In this document: one piece after another, positions 1-8,155 of the stretch
Position numbering within the stretch: position 1 is the first letter of the stretch
Layout: each line of letters opens with the position of its first letter
Assembly (NCBI GenBank): GCA_046295975.1
Contig: JBKBMG010000002.1
Location: forward strand, 189,933-253,932
Direction: 5' to 3'
DNA: 64,000 nucleotides
Source: UBA2357 sp046295975
GTDB taxonomy: Bacteria; Pseudomonadota; Gammaproteobacteria; Burkholderiales; Rhodocyclaceae
Position numbers and translations under genes: made by a program
The notes under the pieces: model-generated
The model's input: only the letters and a program-made list of their open reading frames with translations
What the model was told of the DNA's origin: nothing
Databases searched by the model: none

Positions 1-1010
1 CGATCGACGAGGCGCGCCAGCGCATCGCGGCCGCAGTCGGTGCGCACCCCACCGAGGTCGTGTTGACCAGCGGCGGTTCGGAAGCCAATAACCTGTTCAT
101 CAAGGGTGTCGCCGCCACGATGCGGCCGGCACGGCTGGCGATCAGCGCAATCGAGCACCCTTGTGTGCGCGAGCCCGCGCGCCAACTCGCCCGCCAGGGT
201 TGGGTGGTGGACGAAATCGCGGTCGACGCGCACGGCGTGATCGACGCCGACGCCTGGCGCGGTGCGCTCGCTAAACGGCCGGTCATGGTTTCGGTCATGA
301 TGGCGAACAACGAAACCGGCGTGCTTCAGAATGTTGCCGCGCTCGCTGCAGACGCTCGTGCGGTCGGCATCTGGCTGCACAGTGACGCGGTGCAGGCGCT
401 GGGCAAGCACCCGGTCGATTTTCGTGCCCTTGGCGTGGCCGCACTGACCCTGTCCGCACACAAGCTCGGCGGGCCGCTCGGCGCCGGTGCGCTGGTGGTC
501 GACAAGCGTGTGGAACTGGCTCCCCTGATTGCCGGGGGAGGCCAGGAACGTGGCTTGCGGTCGGGTACCGAGAACATTGCGGCCATCGTGGGTTTCGGTT
601 TCGCAGCGGAACGTGCGGCAGCCCGCGCCAGGGACGAGGCAGTCCGCTTGTCGACCTTGCGTGACGATCTGGAGGATTGGCTCACGCTGCAGGGTGCCAG
701 CGTGTTTTCACGTGCTGCGGCACGCTTGCCGAATACGTGCTTCTTCTCGCTCCCCGGGCTGGATGGGGAGACCCTGGTCGCGAAACTCGACCGTGCCGGA
801 TTCGCGGTGGCCAGTGGCTCAGCTTGCTCAAGCGCGAACCCCGAGCCTTCGCATACCTTGCTGGCGATGGGCGTGGATGAAGATGTCGCGCGCGGCGCGG
901 TGCGGGTGAGCCTCGGCCAAGCTACCCAGGACGACGATCTGGCCCGTTTCCGCGAGGCGCTCGGCCGCCTCGTGGCCGATTTGAAGAATCTGACCGCGAT
1001 GACGGTCTAA
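1..1010 (+). CDS. Cysteine desulfurase, IscS/NifS family (5' end outside window)
   Basis: PLP enzyme that takes sulfur from L-cysteine for Fe-S cluster or other thio-transfer. The reading frame is open from the first bases of the window, so the true start lies upstream and only the C-terminal four fifths or so is seen. Visible family motifs are the cofactor phosphate loop SGGSEANN, the MMANNETG segment, the HSDAVQ aspartate, the SAHK Schiff-base lysine (codon at 462), the GLRSGTEN loop, and SGSACSSANPEPS with the active-site cysteine (codon at 825). It sits 44 bases before a second, canonical iscS. It differs from that neighbour throughout, so it is a diverged paralogue and not a recent duplication. 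The symbol is left blank because iscS fits the next gene better. Confidence 0.93.
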   Translation, partial: IDEARQRIAAAVGAHPTEVVLTSGGSEANNLFIKGVAATMRPARLAISAIEHPCVREPARQLARQGWVVDEIAVDAHGVIDADAWRGALAKRPVMVSVMMANNETGVLQNVAALAADARAVGIWLHSDAVQALGKHPVDFRALGVAALTLSAHKLGGPLGAGALVVDKRVELAPLIAGGGQERGLRSGTENIAAIVGFGFAAERAAARARDEAVRLSTLRDDLEDWLTLQGASVFSRAAARLPNTCFFSLPGLDGETLVAKLDRAGFAVASGSACSSANPEPSHTLLAMGVDEDVARGAVRVSLGQATQDDDLARFREALGRLVADLKNLTAMTV

Positions 1011-1054
1011 TTGTGCAAAGTGTGCAAAGAACAGCTCGCTTACGGAGAGATGCA

Positions 1055-2266
1055 ATGCTGAAGTTTCCGATCTACCTCGATTACTCGGCCACCACGCCGG
1101 TCGACCCGCGTGTTGCCGAGGCGATGATTCCCTGGCTGACCGCGCATTTCGGAAATCCGGCGAGCCGTTCCCATGCCTATGGTTGGGAAGCCGAAAAGGC
1201 CGTCGAGGATGCCCGCGAGCAGGTTGCGGCGCTGGTCAATGCCGACGCCAAGGAGATCATCTGGACCTCCGGAGCGACCGAATCGAACAACCTCGCGATC
1301 AAGGGCGCGGCCCAGTTCTACAAGGGCAAGGGCAAGCACCTGATCACGCTCAAGACCGAGCACAAGGCGGTGCTCGACACGGTGCGCGAACTCGAACGAC
1401 AGGGCTTCGAAGCGACCTATCTCGACGTGCGCGACGATGGCCTGGTCGATCTCGACAGTCTCAAGGCGGCGATCCGTCCCGACACCATTCTGGTTTCGGT
1501 CATGCTGGTGAATAACGAGATCGGCGTGATCCAGCCAGTTGCTGAAATCGGTGCGCTGTGCCGGGAAAAAGGCATTGTGTTTCATGTGGATGCCGCCCAG
1601 GCCACCGGCAAGGTCGCGATCGACCTGGCCGAGTTGCCGGTCGATCTGATGTCGTTTTCCGCCCACAAGACCTATGGTCCGAAAGGGGTGGGAGCTTTGT
1701 ACGTACGCCGCAAGCCGCGCGTTCGCCTGGAGGCGCAGATGCACGGCGGTGGTCACGAGCGCGGATTGCGCTCCGGCACCCTGCCCACCCACCAGATCGT
1801 GGGGATGGGGGAGGCCTTCCGCATTGCCCGCGAGGAAATGGCTAGCGAGAACGCGCGTGTCCGGCGCTTGCGCGACAAACTGCTCAACGGCTTCAAGGAC
1901 ATGGACGAGGTGTACGTCAACGGTGATCTCGAGCAACGCGTGCCGCACAACCTCAACATTTCCTTTGCCTATGTCGAAGGCGAGTCGCTGATCATGGCAA
2001 TCAAGGACGTGGCGGTATCGAGCGGGTCGGCGTGTACGTCGGCGAGCCTTGAGCCTTCCTATGTGTTGCGGGCACTCGGCCGCAACGACGAACTCGCCCA
2101 CAGTTCCATCCGTTTTTCCATCGGCCGCTTCACCACCGAGGAAGAAATCGATTACGCGATCGACCTGCTGCACCGCAAGATCGGCAAGCTCCGCGAGCTT
2201 TCGCCGCTTTGGGAAATGGTGCAGGAAGGCATCGACTTGAACACCGTGCAGTGGGCAGCCCACTGA
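1055..2266 (+). CDS. iscS: Cysteine desulfurase IscS
   Basis: Housekeeping sulfur donor for IscU. At 403 residues it matches the usual ~404. Key residues are present: SGATESNN cofactor loop, His103 in KTEHK, Asp179 and Gln182 in HVDAAQ, PLP lysine Lys205 in SAHK, and catalytic Cys327 in SSGSACTSASLEPS. The C-terminus (PLWEMVQEGIDLNTVQW) is the IscU-contact type. The ATG at 1055 is chosen over an upstream in-frame TTG because it has a GGAGAG ribosome site about seven bases before it and gives the standard MLKFPIYLDYSATTPVD start. It leads into iscU after 24 bases, in the classical isc order. No iscR is visible; it may lie left of the window. Confidence 0.97.
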   Translation: MLKFPIYLDYSATTPVDPRVAEAMIPWLTAHFGNPASRSHAYGWEAEKAVEDAREQVAALVNADAKEIIWTSGATESNNLAIKGAAQFYKGKGKHLITLKTEHKAVLDTVRELERQGFEATYLDVRDDGLVDLDSLKAAIRPDTILVSVMLVNNEIGVIQPVAEIGALCREKGIVFHVDAAQATGKVAIDLAELPVDLMSFSAHKTYGPKGVGALYVRRKPRVRLEAQMHGGGHERGLRSGTLPTHQIVGMGEAFRIAREEMASENARVRRLRDKLLNGFKDMDEVYVNGDLEQRVPHNLNISFAYVEGESLIMAIKDVAVSSGSACTSASLEPSYVLRALGRNDELAHSSIRFSIGRFTTEEEIDYAIDLLHRKIGKLRELSPLWEMVQEGIDLNTVQWAAH

Positions 2267-2290
2267 CGCCCCCCAGACAGGAGAGTCATC

Positions 2291-2674
2291 ATGGCATACA
2301 GCGAAAAAGTACTGGATCACTACGAGAATCCGCGTAACGTTGGCAGTTTCACCAAGGAAGACGAGGGTGTCGGAACCGGCATGGTCGGCGCCCCCGCCTG
2401 TGGCGACGTGATGAAGCTGCAGATCAAGGTCGGCAAGGACGGCGTGATCGAGGACGCCAAGTTCAAGACCTATGGTTGTGGCTCGGCAATTGCCTCGAGC
2501 TCGCTGGTCACCGAATGGGTGAAGGGCAAGACCGTGGATCAGGCGCTGGAGATCAAGAACACCCAGATCGCCGAAGAGCTCGCGCTGCCACCGGTGAAGA
2601 TCCATTGTTCCATTCTCGCCGAGGATGCGATCAAGGCTGCGGTGGCCGATTACAAGAAGAAGCACCAGGCCTGA
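2291..2674 (+). CDS. iscU: Fe-S cluster assembly scaffold IscU
   Basis: Scaffold on which the [2Fe-2S] cluster is built with sulfur from IscS, then released by HscA/HscB. At 127 residues it has the normal length. The three cluster cysteines are Cys37 (GAPACGD), Cys63 (YGCGSA) and Cys106 (KIHCS), with Asp39 and His105 also present. The LPPVK motif at 99-103, the HscA recognition peptide, is intact. A GGAGAG ribosome site precedes the ATG. It is the third gene of the isc operon, between iscS and iscA. Confidence 0.98.
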   Translation: MAYSEKVLDHYENPRNVGSFTKEDEGVGTGMVGAPACGDVMKLQIKVGKDGVIEDAKFKTYGCGSAIASSSLVTEWVKGKTVDQALEIKNTQIAEELALPPVKIHCSILAEDAIKAAVADYKKKHQA

Positions 2675-2689
2675 TCCGGGAGGATTGCG

Positions 2690-3013
2690 ATGAGCGTAAC
2701 CTTGAGTGAAAGCGCGGCCAGACATGTGTCGGGCTTTCTCGCCAAGCGTGGCAAGGGGTTCGGTATCCGCCTGGGCGTACGCACCTCGGGATGTTCGGGG
2801 ATGGCCTACAAGCTTGAGTTCGTCGACGAGCGCAACGAGGATGACACGGTCTTCGAGAGCCATGGTGTGAATGTCGTCGTCGACCCCAAGAGCCTGCCTT
2901 ACATCGACGGAACCGAACTCGACTTTGTCCGCGAAGGACTCAACGAGGGTTTCCGATTCAACAACCCGAACGTCAAGGACGAGTGCGGTTGTGGCGAAAG
3001 CTTCAACGTCTGA
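2690..3013 (+). CDS. iscA: A-type Fe-S carrier protein IscA
   Basis: Carrier of iron or Fe-S clusters between scaffold and apo-targets. The 107 residues match the family. The three conserved cysteines are Cys35 (RTSGCSGMAY) and Cys99/Cys101 (DECGCGESF) near the C-terminus. An aGGGAGGATT ribosome site precedes the ATG. It follows iscU by 15 bases and precedes hscB by 18, the standard isc order, which favours IscA over the paralogues ErpA or SufA. Confidence 0.96.
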   Translation: MSVTLSESAARHVSGFLAKRGKGFGIRLGVRTSGCSGMAYKLEFVDERNEDDTVFESHGVNVVVDPKSLPYIDGTELDFVREGLNEGFRFNNPNVKDECGCGESFNV

Positions 3014-3031
3014 CTGGCGCGGACCCGCACG

Positions 3032-3565
3032 ATGAGCGTCGACCTGCAGAAGGATTTTTTTGCGCTGTTCGGGCTGCCGCGCCGCTTCGAGGTCGACGAG
3101 ACCATCCTGGAAGCGGCCTTTCACGAACTGCATGCGCGGGTGCATCCTGATCGCCATGCCCATCTCGCCGACGCTGACAAGCGACGCGCCATGCAGTGGG
3201 CCACGCGGGTAAATGAGGCTTTCTCGACCTTGCGCAAGCCGCTCTCGCGGGCGCAATACCTGCTGACCCTGTCGGGCGTCGATGCCGGGCTGGAAACCAA
3301 TACCGCCATGTCGGCCGAATTCCTGATGGAACAGATGGAATGGCGCGAGGCGGTGGAGGAAGCCCGTTGCGCGCGCGACGGCGAGGCGCTCAACCAGTTG
3401 TACATTCGCCTCAACCATCACGCTCGCGAGGTGTTTCGCGAGCTCGCGGCGCAATTCGACGTGGACGGCGCACTCGATGCAGCGGCCGAGACTGTGCGCC
3501 GCCTGATGTTCATCGAGAAGCTTCAGCACGAGATTGACGACGCCCTTGAGGCGCTGGAGACCTGA
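3032..3565 (+). CDS. hscB: Fe-S cluster co-chaperone HscB
   Basis: J-domain co-chaperone (177 residues) that brings IscU to HscA and stimulates its ATPase. The N-terminal J-domain carries the HPD tripeptide at 38-40. Residues ~95-177 form the three-helix bundle that binds IscU (for example the MEQMEWREAVEEA stretch). Its TGA stop shares one base with the hscA ATG (TGATG), suggesting translational coupling with its partner. Confidence 0.96.
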   Translation: MSVDLQKDFFALFGLPRRFEVDETILEAAFHELHARVHPDRHAHLADADKRRAMQWATRVNEAFSTLRKPLSRAQYLLTLSGVDAGLETNTAMSAEFLMEQMEWREAVEEARCARDGEALNQLYIRLNHHAREVFRELAAQFDVDGALDAAAETVRRLMFIEKLQHEIDDALEALET

Positions 3566-5433
3566 TGGCATTACTACAGATTGCTGAGCCGGGGATGTCG
3601 GCCGAGCCGCATCAGCACCGGCTCGCGGCCGGCATCGATCTTGGCACCACCAACTCCCTTGTGGCGACCGTGCGCAACGGCGTCGCCGTGTGCCTGCCCG
3701 ACGAGAGCGGCAGAACCATGCTGGCGTCGGTGGTGCGCTACCTGCCGGACGGATCGGTGGCGGTCGGGCAGAGCGCCACCCAGGCGCACGCCACGGACCC
3801 GAGGAACACCATCATCTCGGTCAAGCGTTTCATGGGACGCGGCCTGAAGGACGTCGCGCACGTCGAGTCCATGCCCTATGATTTCGCCGAGAGCGAAGGC
3901 ATGGTGAAGTTGAGGACGGTGCAAGGCATCAAGAGCCCGGTGGAAATTTCGGCCGAGATCCTCAGGGTGCTGGGCGCGCGCGCGCGCGCCAGCCTTGGCG
4001 GTGAGCTCACCGGCGTGGTCATCACCGTTCCGGCCTACTTTGATGACGCGCAGCGTCAGGCCACCAAGGATGCGGCCCGTCTTGCCGGACTGAATGTCCT
4101 GCGTTTGTTGAACGAACCGACTGCTGCGGCCGTTGCCTACGGTCTGGATAACGCCTCCGAAGGCGTGTACGCGGTTTACGACCTCGGGGGCGGCACGTTC
4201 GACCTCTCGATTCTGAAGCTGTCGCGCGGCATCTTCGAAGTCATGGCGACCAACGGCGACAGCGCGCTGGGCGGCGACGACTTCGACCACCGGCTGTTCT
4301 GCTGGATTCTCGACAACGCCCGTATTGCGCCGCCGTCCAGCGAAGACGCGCGGCGTCTGCTGCTCAAGGCGCGAGAAGCCAAGGAGTTGCTCACCGCCTG
4401 CGAGGAAGCACCGATTCACGTTCGCCTGGCAAGCGGCGAGGAAGTCGATCTCAGCATCACCCGCGACGAGTTCGCGCAGATCACCGAGCATCTGGTACGC
4501 AAGACCCTCGCGCCGATGCGCAAGGTATTGCGCGACGCGGGCCTGTCTCCACAGGACGTGAAGGGGGTGGTCATGGTCGGCGGGGCAACCCGCATGCCGC
4601 ACATCCAGCGCTCGGTCGCGGAGTTCTTCGGCCAGGAACCCCTGACCAACCTCGACCCGGACAAGGTCGTGGCACTCGGGGCCGCCCTTCAGGCCAACGT
4701 CCTGGCCGGCAACCGGAAGTCCGAGGACGACTGGCTGCTGTTGGACGTCATCCCGCTGTCGCTGGGGCTGGAGACCATGGGTGGGCTGGTGGAAAAAGTG
4801 ATAACGCGCAACGCCACCTTGCCGATTGCGCGTGCCCAGGAGTTCACCACGTTCAAGGATGGTCAGACCGCTATGGCCTTCCATGTGGTCCAGGGCGAGC
4901 GTGAATTGGTGAGCGACTGCCGGTCGCTCGCGCGCTTCGAACTACGCGGCATTCCGGCCATGGTTGCAGGTGCGGCGCGTATCCGCGTCACCTTCCAGGT
5001 CGATGCCGACGGCCTGCTGTCGGTGTCCGCCCGCGAGATGTCGTCGGGCGTCGAGGCGAGCGTGCTGGTCAAGCCTTCCTACGGGCTGTCCGACGACGAG
5101 ATCGCCGACATGCTCAAACAAGGCATGACCCATGCCGGCGAGGACATGAATGCGCGCGCGTTGCGCGAGCAGCAAGTTGAAGCAGATCGCCTCATCGAGG
5201 CCACCGAGGCGGCACTGGCGCAGGATGGAGAACTACTGACCGCCGATGAACGCACCGCGATCGAGACGGAAATCGCACGACTTCGCGAGATTCGCAACGG
5301 CAGCGACCACCGCGCAATCAAGCAGGCCATCGACGCCCTGGCCCGGAGCACCGACGACTTTGCCGCCCGCAGAATGGACAAGAGCGTTCGCTCGGCGCTG
5401 ACCGGGCAGAAAATTGACGAGATCGAGGTATGA
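3565..5433 (+). CDS. hscA: Fe-S cluster assembly Hsp70 chaperone HscA
   Basis: Specialised Hsp70 that binds the LPPVK peptide of IscU and drives cluster transfer. The 622 residues match E. coli HscA (~616) in size. The nucleotide-binding domain has GIDLGTTNS at 23-31, the VPAYFDDAQR segment, the YDLGGGTFD phosphate loop and VMVGGATRMP. The substrate domain follows from ~390 and a charged helical lid covers the last ~110 residues. It overlaps hscB by one base and fdx by four (ATGA). A 14-base GC alternation lies near 3974-3987 inside the gene. Confidence 0.97.
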   Translation: MALLQIAEPGMSAEPHQHRLAAGIDLGTTNSLVATVRNGVAVCLPDESGRTMLASVVRYLPDGSVAVGQSATQAHATDPRNTIISVKRFMGRGLKDVAHVESMPYDFAESEGMVKLRTVQGIKSPVEISAEILRVLGARARASLGGELTGVVITVPAYFDDAQRQATKDAARLAGLNVLRLLNEPTAAAVAYGLDNASEGVYAVYDLGGGTFDLSILKLSRGIFEVMATNGDSALGGDDFDHRLFCWILDNARIAPPSSEDARRLLLKAREAKELLTACEEAPIHVRLASGEEVDLSITRDEFAQITEHLVRKTLAPMRKVLRDAGLSPQDVKGVVMVGGATRMPHIQRSVAEFFGQEPLTNLDPDKVVALGAALQANVLAGNRKSEDDWLLLDVIPLSLGLETMGGLVEKVITRNATLPIARAQEFTTFKDGQTAMAFHVVQGERELVSDCRSLARFELRGIPAMVAGAARIRVTFQVDADGLLSVSAREMSSGVEASVLVKPSYGLSDDEIADMLKQGMTHAGEDMNARALREQQVEADRLIEATEAALAQDGELLTADERTAIETEIARLREIRNGSDHRAIKQAIDALARSTDDFAARRMDKSVRSALTGQKIDEIEV

Positions 5434-5771
5434 CCCAGATAGTTGTATTGCCACACGTCGAACTGTGCCCCGACGGGGCGGTCATCGAAGCGCCGCCCGG
5501 ACAGTCCATCTGCGACGTGCTGCTCGACAACGGTATCGAGATCGAACACGCCTGCGAAAAATCCTGCGCCTGCACCACCTGTCATGTGATCGTCCGCGAG
5601 GGTTTCGGCAGCCTGGTCGAAGCCGAGGAGGAGGAGGAGGATCTGCTCGACAAAGCCTGGGGACTGGAACCGCAGTCCCGCCTGTCCTGCCAGGCGCGCG
5701 TTGCGGACACACCGCTGGTGGTCGAGATACCGCGCTACACGATCAACATGGCACGTGAGGGTAAGCACTGA
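5430..5771 (+). CDS. fdx: [2Fe-2S] ferredoxin, ISC type
   Basis: Electron donor for cluster assembly on IscU. At 113 residues it is close to E. coli Fdx. The four cluster ligands are Cys42, Cys48, Cys51 and Cys87 (ACEKSCACTTCH and RLSCQAR), at the same positions as in the E. coli protein. A run of glutamates at ~65-70 lies in the normally acidic helix. It starts within the hscA stop (ATGA) and its own stop overlaps the iscX ATG (TGATG). Confidence 0.97.
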   Translation: MTQIVVLPHVELCPDGAVIEAPPGQSICDVLLDNGIEIEHACEKSCACTTCHVIVREGFGSLVEAEEEEEDLLDKAWGLEPQSRLSCQARVADTPLVVEIPRYTINMAREGKH

Positions 5772-5965
5772 TGAAATGGACCGAGGTACAGGAGATCGCG
5801 ATTCAGCTCGCCGACAGCCACCCCGAACAGGACCCCACCCGGATCAACTTCGTCGACCTGATGAACTGGGTGCTGGCCTTGCCCGAGTTCGACGACGATC
5901 CCAAGCACTGTGGAGAGCGTATTCTCGAGGCCATCCAGCAAGCCTGGATCGATGAGGTTGCCTGA
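5771..5965 (+). CDS. iscX: Fe-S assembly protein IscX
   Basis: Small acidic protein (64 residues) that binds IscS and modulates cluster assembly, with a proposed iron-sensing role. Family features are the KWTEVQEIAIQLAD start, the DPTRINFVDLMNWV helix and the FDDDPKHCGERILEAIQ acidic patch. It is coupled to fdx by a one-base overlap and is the last canonical isc gene. A peroxidase gene follows after ten bases. Confidence 0.96.
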   Translation: MKWTEVQEIAIQLADSHPEQDPTRINFVDLMNWVLALPEFDDDPKHCGERILEAIQQAWIDEVA

Positions 5966-5975
5966 GGACCACAGG

Positions 5976-6458
5976 ATGAGCACCAGCGTTTTTGATTTCG
6001 ACACCGTGTCGCTGGCGGGACAAGCACTGCCACTCGCGAACTTTCGTGGCAAGGTCCTGCTGCTCGTGAATACCGCCAGCAAATGCGGCTTCACGCCGCA
6101 ATACGCCGGGCTGCAAGCGCTGCATGAGCGCTTTGCTGCGCGCGGCTTCAGCGTCTTCGGCTTTCCATGCAACCAGTTCGGCGCTCAGGAACCGGGCGGT
6201 CCTGACGAGATTGGGGCGTTCTGCACGAAGAACTATGGGGTGACCTTTCCGCTGAGCACGCGTATCGATGTCAACGGCGGCGACGCCCATCCGCTGTTCC
6301 GTTTTCTCACCTCGGAGGCACCTGGCATCCTCGGTACGGAAGCGATCAAGTGGAATTTCACCAAGTTTCTGGTCGACCGTGAAGGGCGACCGGTCAGGCG
6401 GTACGCGCCCACCACCAAGCCGGAAGACATCGCGGACGACATCGAGGCATTGCTCTGA
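5976..6458 (+). CDS. Glutathione peroxidase family protein (BtuE/Gpx type)
   Basis: Thiol peroxidase of 160 residues that reduces hydroperoxides with glutathione or thioredoxin. The catalytic set is visible: Cys37 in NTASKCGFT (cysteine form, no selenocysteine), Gln71 in NQFGAQEPG, and Trp126/Asn127 in KWNFTKFLV. The ATG at 5976 is chosen because it gives the family start and lies ten bases after iscX; the frame is open further upstream into iscX. No promoter is visible in that gap and a terminator follows, so it is very probably transcribed with the isc operon, linking peroxide defence to Fe-S assembly. Confidence 0.92.
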   Translation: MSTSVFDFDTVSLAGQALPLANFRGKVLLLVNTASKCGFTPQYAGLQALHERFAARGFSVFGFPCNQFGAQEPGGPDEIGAFCTKNYGVTFPLSTRIDVNGGDAHPLFRFLTSEAPGILGTEAIKWNFTKFLVDREGRPVRRYAPTTKPEDIADDIEALL

Positions 6459-6523
6459 CGCCTATGCCTTCGGTTGGTGGCGCGCGATGATGCCTGCACA
6501 AAAAAAAGCGCATCCAGGCGCGG

Positions 6524-6543
6524 GGGGCTGATAGCCCCTTTTT
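6524..6543 (+). terminator. Rho-independent terminator of the isc-gpx operon
   Basis: Hairpin GGGGCT-GAT-AGCCCC (6524-6538) followed immediately by TTTTT. It lies 66 bases after the peroxidase stop and before the opposing response-regulator gene. Confidence 0.8.
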
Positions 6544-6657
6544 CGTGTGCTGCCGTGCGCTTGATCGTTCGGGGCTATGCACGTCGGCGGGCGGGGTAGT
6601 AAGAAAGCAAGTATCGGGGGTCGTGTCCGCGATCGGCGACCATCCCCGGCCTGAAGT

Positions 6658-7098
6658 TCAGGCGCGCGCTGGCACGTTGAGCGACAGCCAGTAATTGGTC
6701 AGGGTCGCGACGGCTTGAACGAACTCCTGATAGTCGACCGGTTTGCGGATGTAGCTGTTGGCACCGAGCTGATAGGCCTGCTGGATGTCGCGCGGTTCGC
6801 TCGAGGTGGTGAGTACCACCACCGGAAGCAGGGCCGTGCGCTCGTCGGCGCGAATCCGGCGCAGGACTTCCAGCCCGTCTATCCGCGGAAGTTTGAGGTC
6901 CAGCAGAATCACCGCCGGGAGGCTGCGGTCGCCGTCGGTCGTATAGGGCTGCTCGCCGAACAGGTAATCGACCGCCTCCACACCATCGCGCGCAACCACA
7001 ACCGGATTATGTACGCCGTTCTTGCTGATGGCGCGCAAGGTCAGGGCTTCGTCGTCGGGGTTGTCTTCGATGAGAAGGATGGTCGATGAGTTCAGCAT
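6658..7098 (-). CDS. Single-domain response regulator (Rcp1-like receiver)
   Basis: A stand-alone CheY-like receiver of 146 residues with no output domain. The acidic pocket is ILLIEDNPDD near the N-terminus, the phospho-acceptor is Asp67 in ILLDLKLPRIDG, the conserved threonine lies in VVLTTSSE and the lysine in IRKPVD. The ~10-residue insertion before the Asp strand (GEQPYTTDGDRS) is typical of the Rcp1 subgroup, which partners phytochrome-like or hybrid histidine kinases. No kinase gene is adjacent, so the partner must be elsewhere. It faces the isc operon across the terminator and is separated from prmB upstream by 96 bases. Confidence 0.9.
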   Translation of the reverse strand: MLNSSTILLIEDNPDDEALTLRAISKNGVHNPVVVARDGVEAVDYLFGEQPYTTDGDRSLPAVILLDLKLPRIDGLEVLRRIRADERTALLPVVVLTTSSEPRDIQQAYQLGANSYIRKPVDYQEFVQAVATLTNYWLSLNVPARA

Positions 7099-7194
7099 GA
7101 CGCAATTCTAGTCCCGAAACGGAAGGAAGGGCGACCGTCTGGCCGCCTTCCAGGACCGCCCGGCACCCAAGACGGGCGCCAAGCCCTGAGTGCG

Positions 7195-8154
7195 TCAGAC
7201 TTTGACGAGATCCTCGGCATGCAGCAGGAAGACCATGTCTTCGCCACCCTCGGCCGACAACCACGTCAAGGGTAGCTCAGGGAAGGCCGCCTCGACAATA
7301 TCCCGATTGTGTCCGATCTCTACCGCCAGAATGCCACCGGGGTTGAGATGGTCGGCCGCGCCCGCAAGAATCCGTCGCACCACGTCCAATCCGTCGTCCC
7401 CGGCGGCAAGCGCCATCTGGGGTTCGTGCCGGTATTCGGGCGGCAGACGTGCCATAGATTCGGCGGTGACGTAGGGCGGATTGCTGATGATGAGATCGAA
7501 TCGACGGCCGCCCAGCGCACTGAAAACGTCGCTCCTGATCCGCTCGACGCGGTGCTCAAGGCCATAATCCTGCACGTTGCGGTCGGCAACCGTCAGCGCA
7601 TCCTCCGACAGATCGGCCGCGACCACCTGGGCATGCGGAAACACTTCCGCCATCAGGATCGCAAGACAGCCGGAGCCGGTGCACAGGTCCAGCGCGCTTG
7701 ACACCGCCTCCGGGTCGCTGACCCACGGGGTAAAACCGTCCTCCAGCAGTTCGCCGAAGAAGGACCGCGGCACGATCACGCGTTCGTCCACGTAAAAGCG
7801 GCGGTCTCCCAGCCAGGCTTCGTGGGTGAGATAGGCGGTGGGAATGCGCTCGTGGATGCGCCGCTCGATGACCGACAGCAGCGCCTCACGCTCCTCACCG
7901 AGGATGCAGGCGTCCATGAACGGCTCCAGGCGCTCCTGGGGGAGATTCAGGGTGTGCAGCAACAGCCACACGGCTTCGTCGAAGGCATCGGTGCAGCCGT
8001 GGCCGAAGAACAGACCGCTCTTGTTGAAACGGCTGACGGTATAGCGCAGCCAATCGCGCAAGGTCACGAGTTCGGCCAGCGGACCGTGGTCATGAGCATG
8101 ATCGTGATCATGGTCGTGCCCGTCATCGTGGGGGGAGGGGGTTTGATCCGTCAT
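7195..8154 (-). CDS. prmB: Ribosomal protein uL3 glutamine methyltransferase PrmB
   Basis: SAM-dependent N5-glutamine methyltransferase acting on ribosomal protein L3. It has an N-terminal helical domain, then motif I DLCTGSGCLAILMA and the NPPY catalytic motif (LIISNPPYVTAESM), which together with the size (319 residues) indicate PrmB and not PrmC. Unusual feature: residues 9-24 form a His/Asp tract (HDDGHDHDHDHAHDHG) that I do not know from the family core and that could bind Ni, Zn or Co. The gene starts one base after the dapE stop, so the two are likely co-translated. Confidence 0.92.
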   Translation of the reverse strand: MTDQTPSPHDDGHDHDHDHAHDHGPLAELVTLRDWLRYTVSRFNKSGLFFGHGCTDAFDEAVWLLLHTLNLPQERLEPFMDACILGEEREALLSVIERRIHERIPTAYLTHEAWLGDRRFYVDERVIVPRSFFGELLEDGFTPWVSDPEAVSSALDLCTGSGCLAILMAEVFPHAQVVAADLSEDALTVADRNVQDYGLEHRVERIRSDVFSALGGRRFDLIISNPPYVTAESMARLPPEYRHEPQMALAAGDDGLDVVRRILAGAADHLNPGGILAVEIGHNRDIVEAAFPELPLTWLSAEGGEDMVFLLHAEDLVKV

Positions 8155-8155
8155 T

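Noticed and set aside
1040..3571. 843-codon open frame on the minus strand across iscS-hscB
   Set aside because: It mirrors the codon pattern of the well-supported isc genes; high GC suppresses stops in this antisense frame and the protein is not family-like.
3974..3987. Alternating GC run that might form Z-DNA or cause slippage
   Set aside because: It encodes the normal ARARA stretch of HscA in frame, and short GC alternations are expected at this base composition.
5625..5641. GAG trinucleotide run in fdx
   Set aside because: This helix is acidic in all ISC ferredoxins; the repeat is short and in frame, so no special meaning is claimed.
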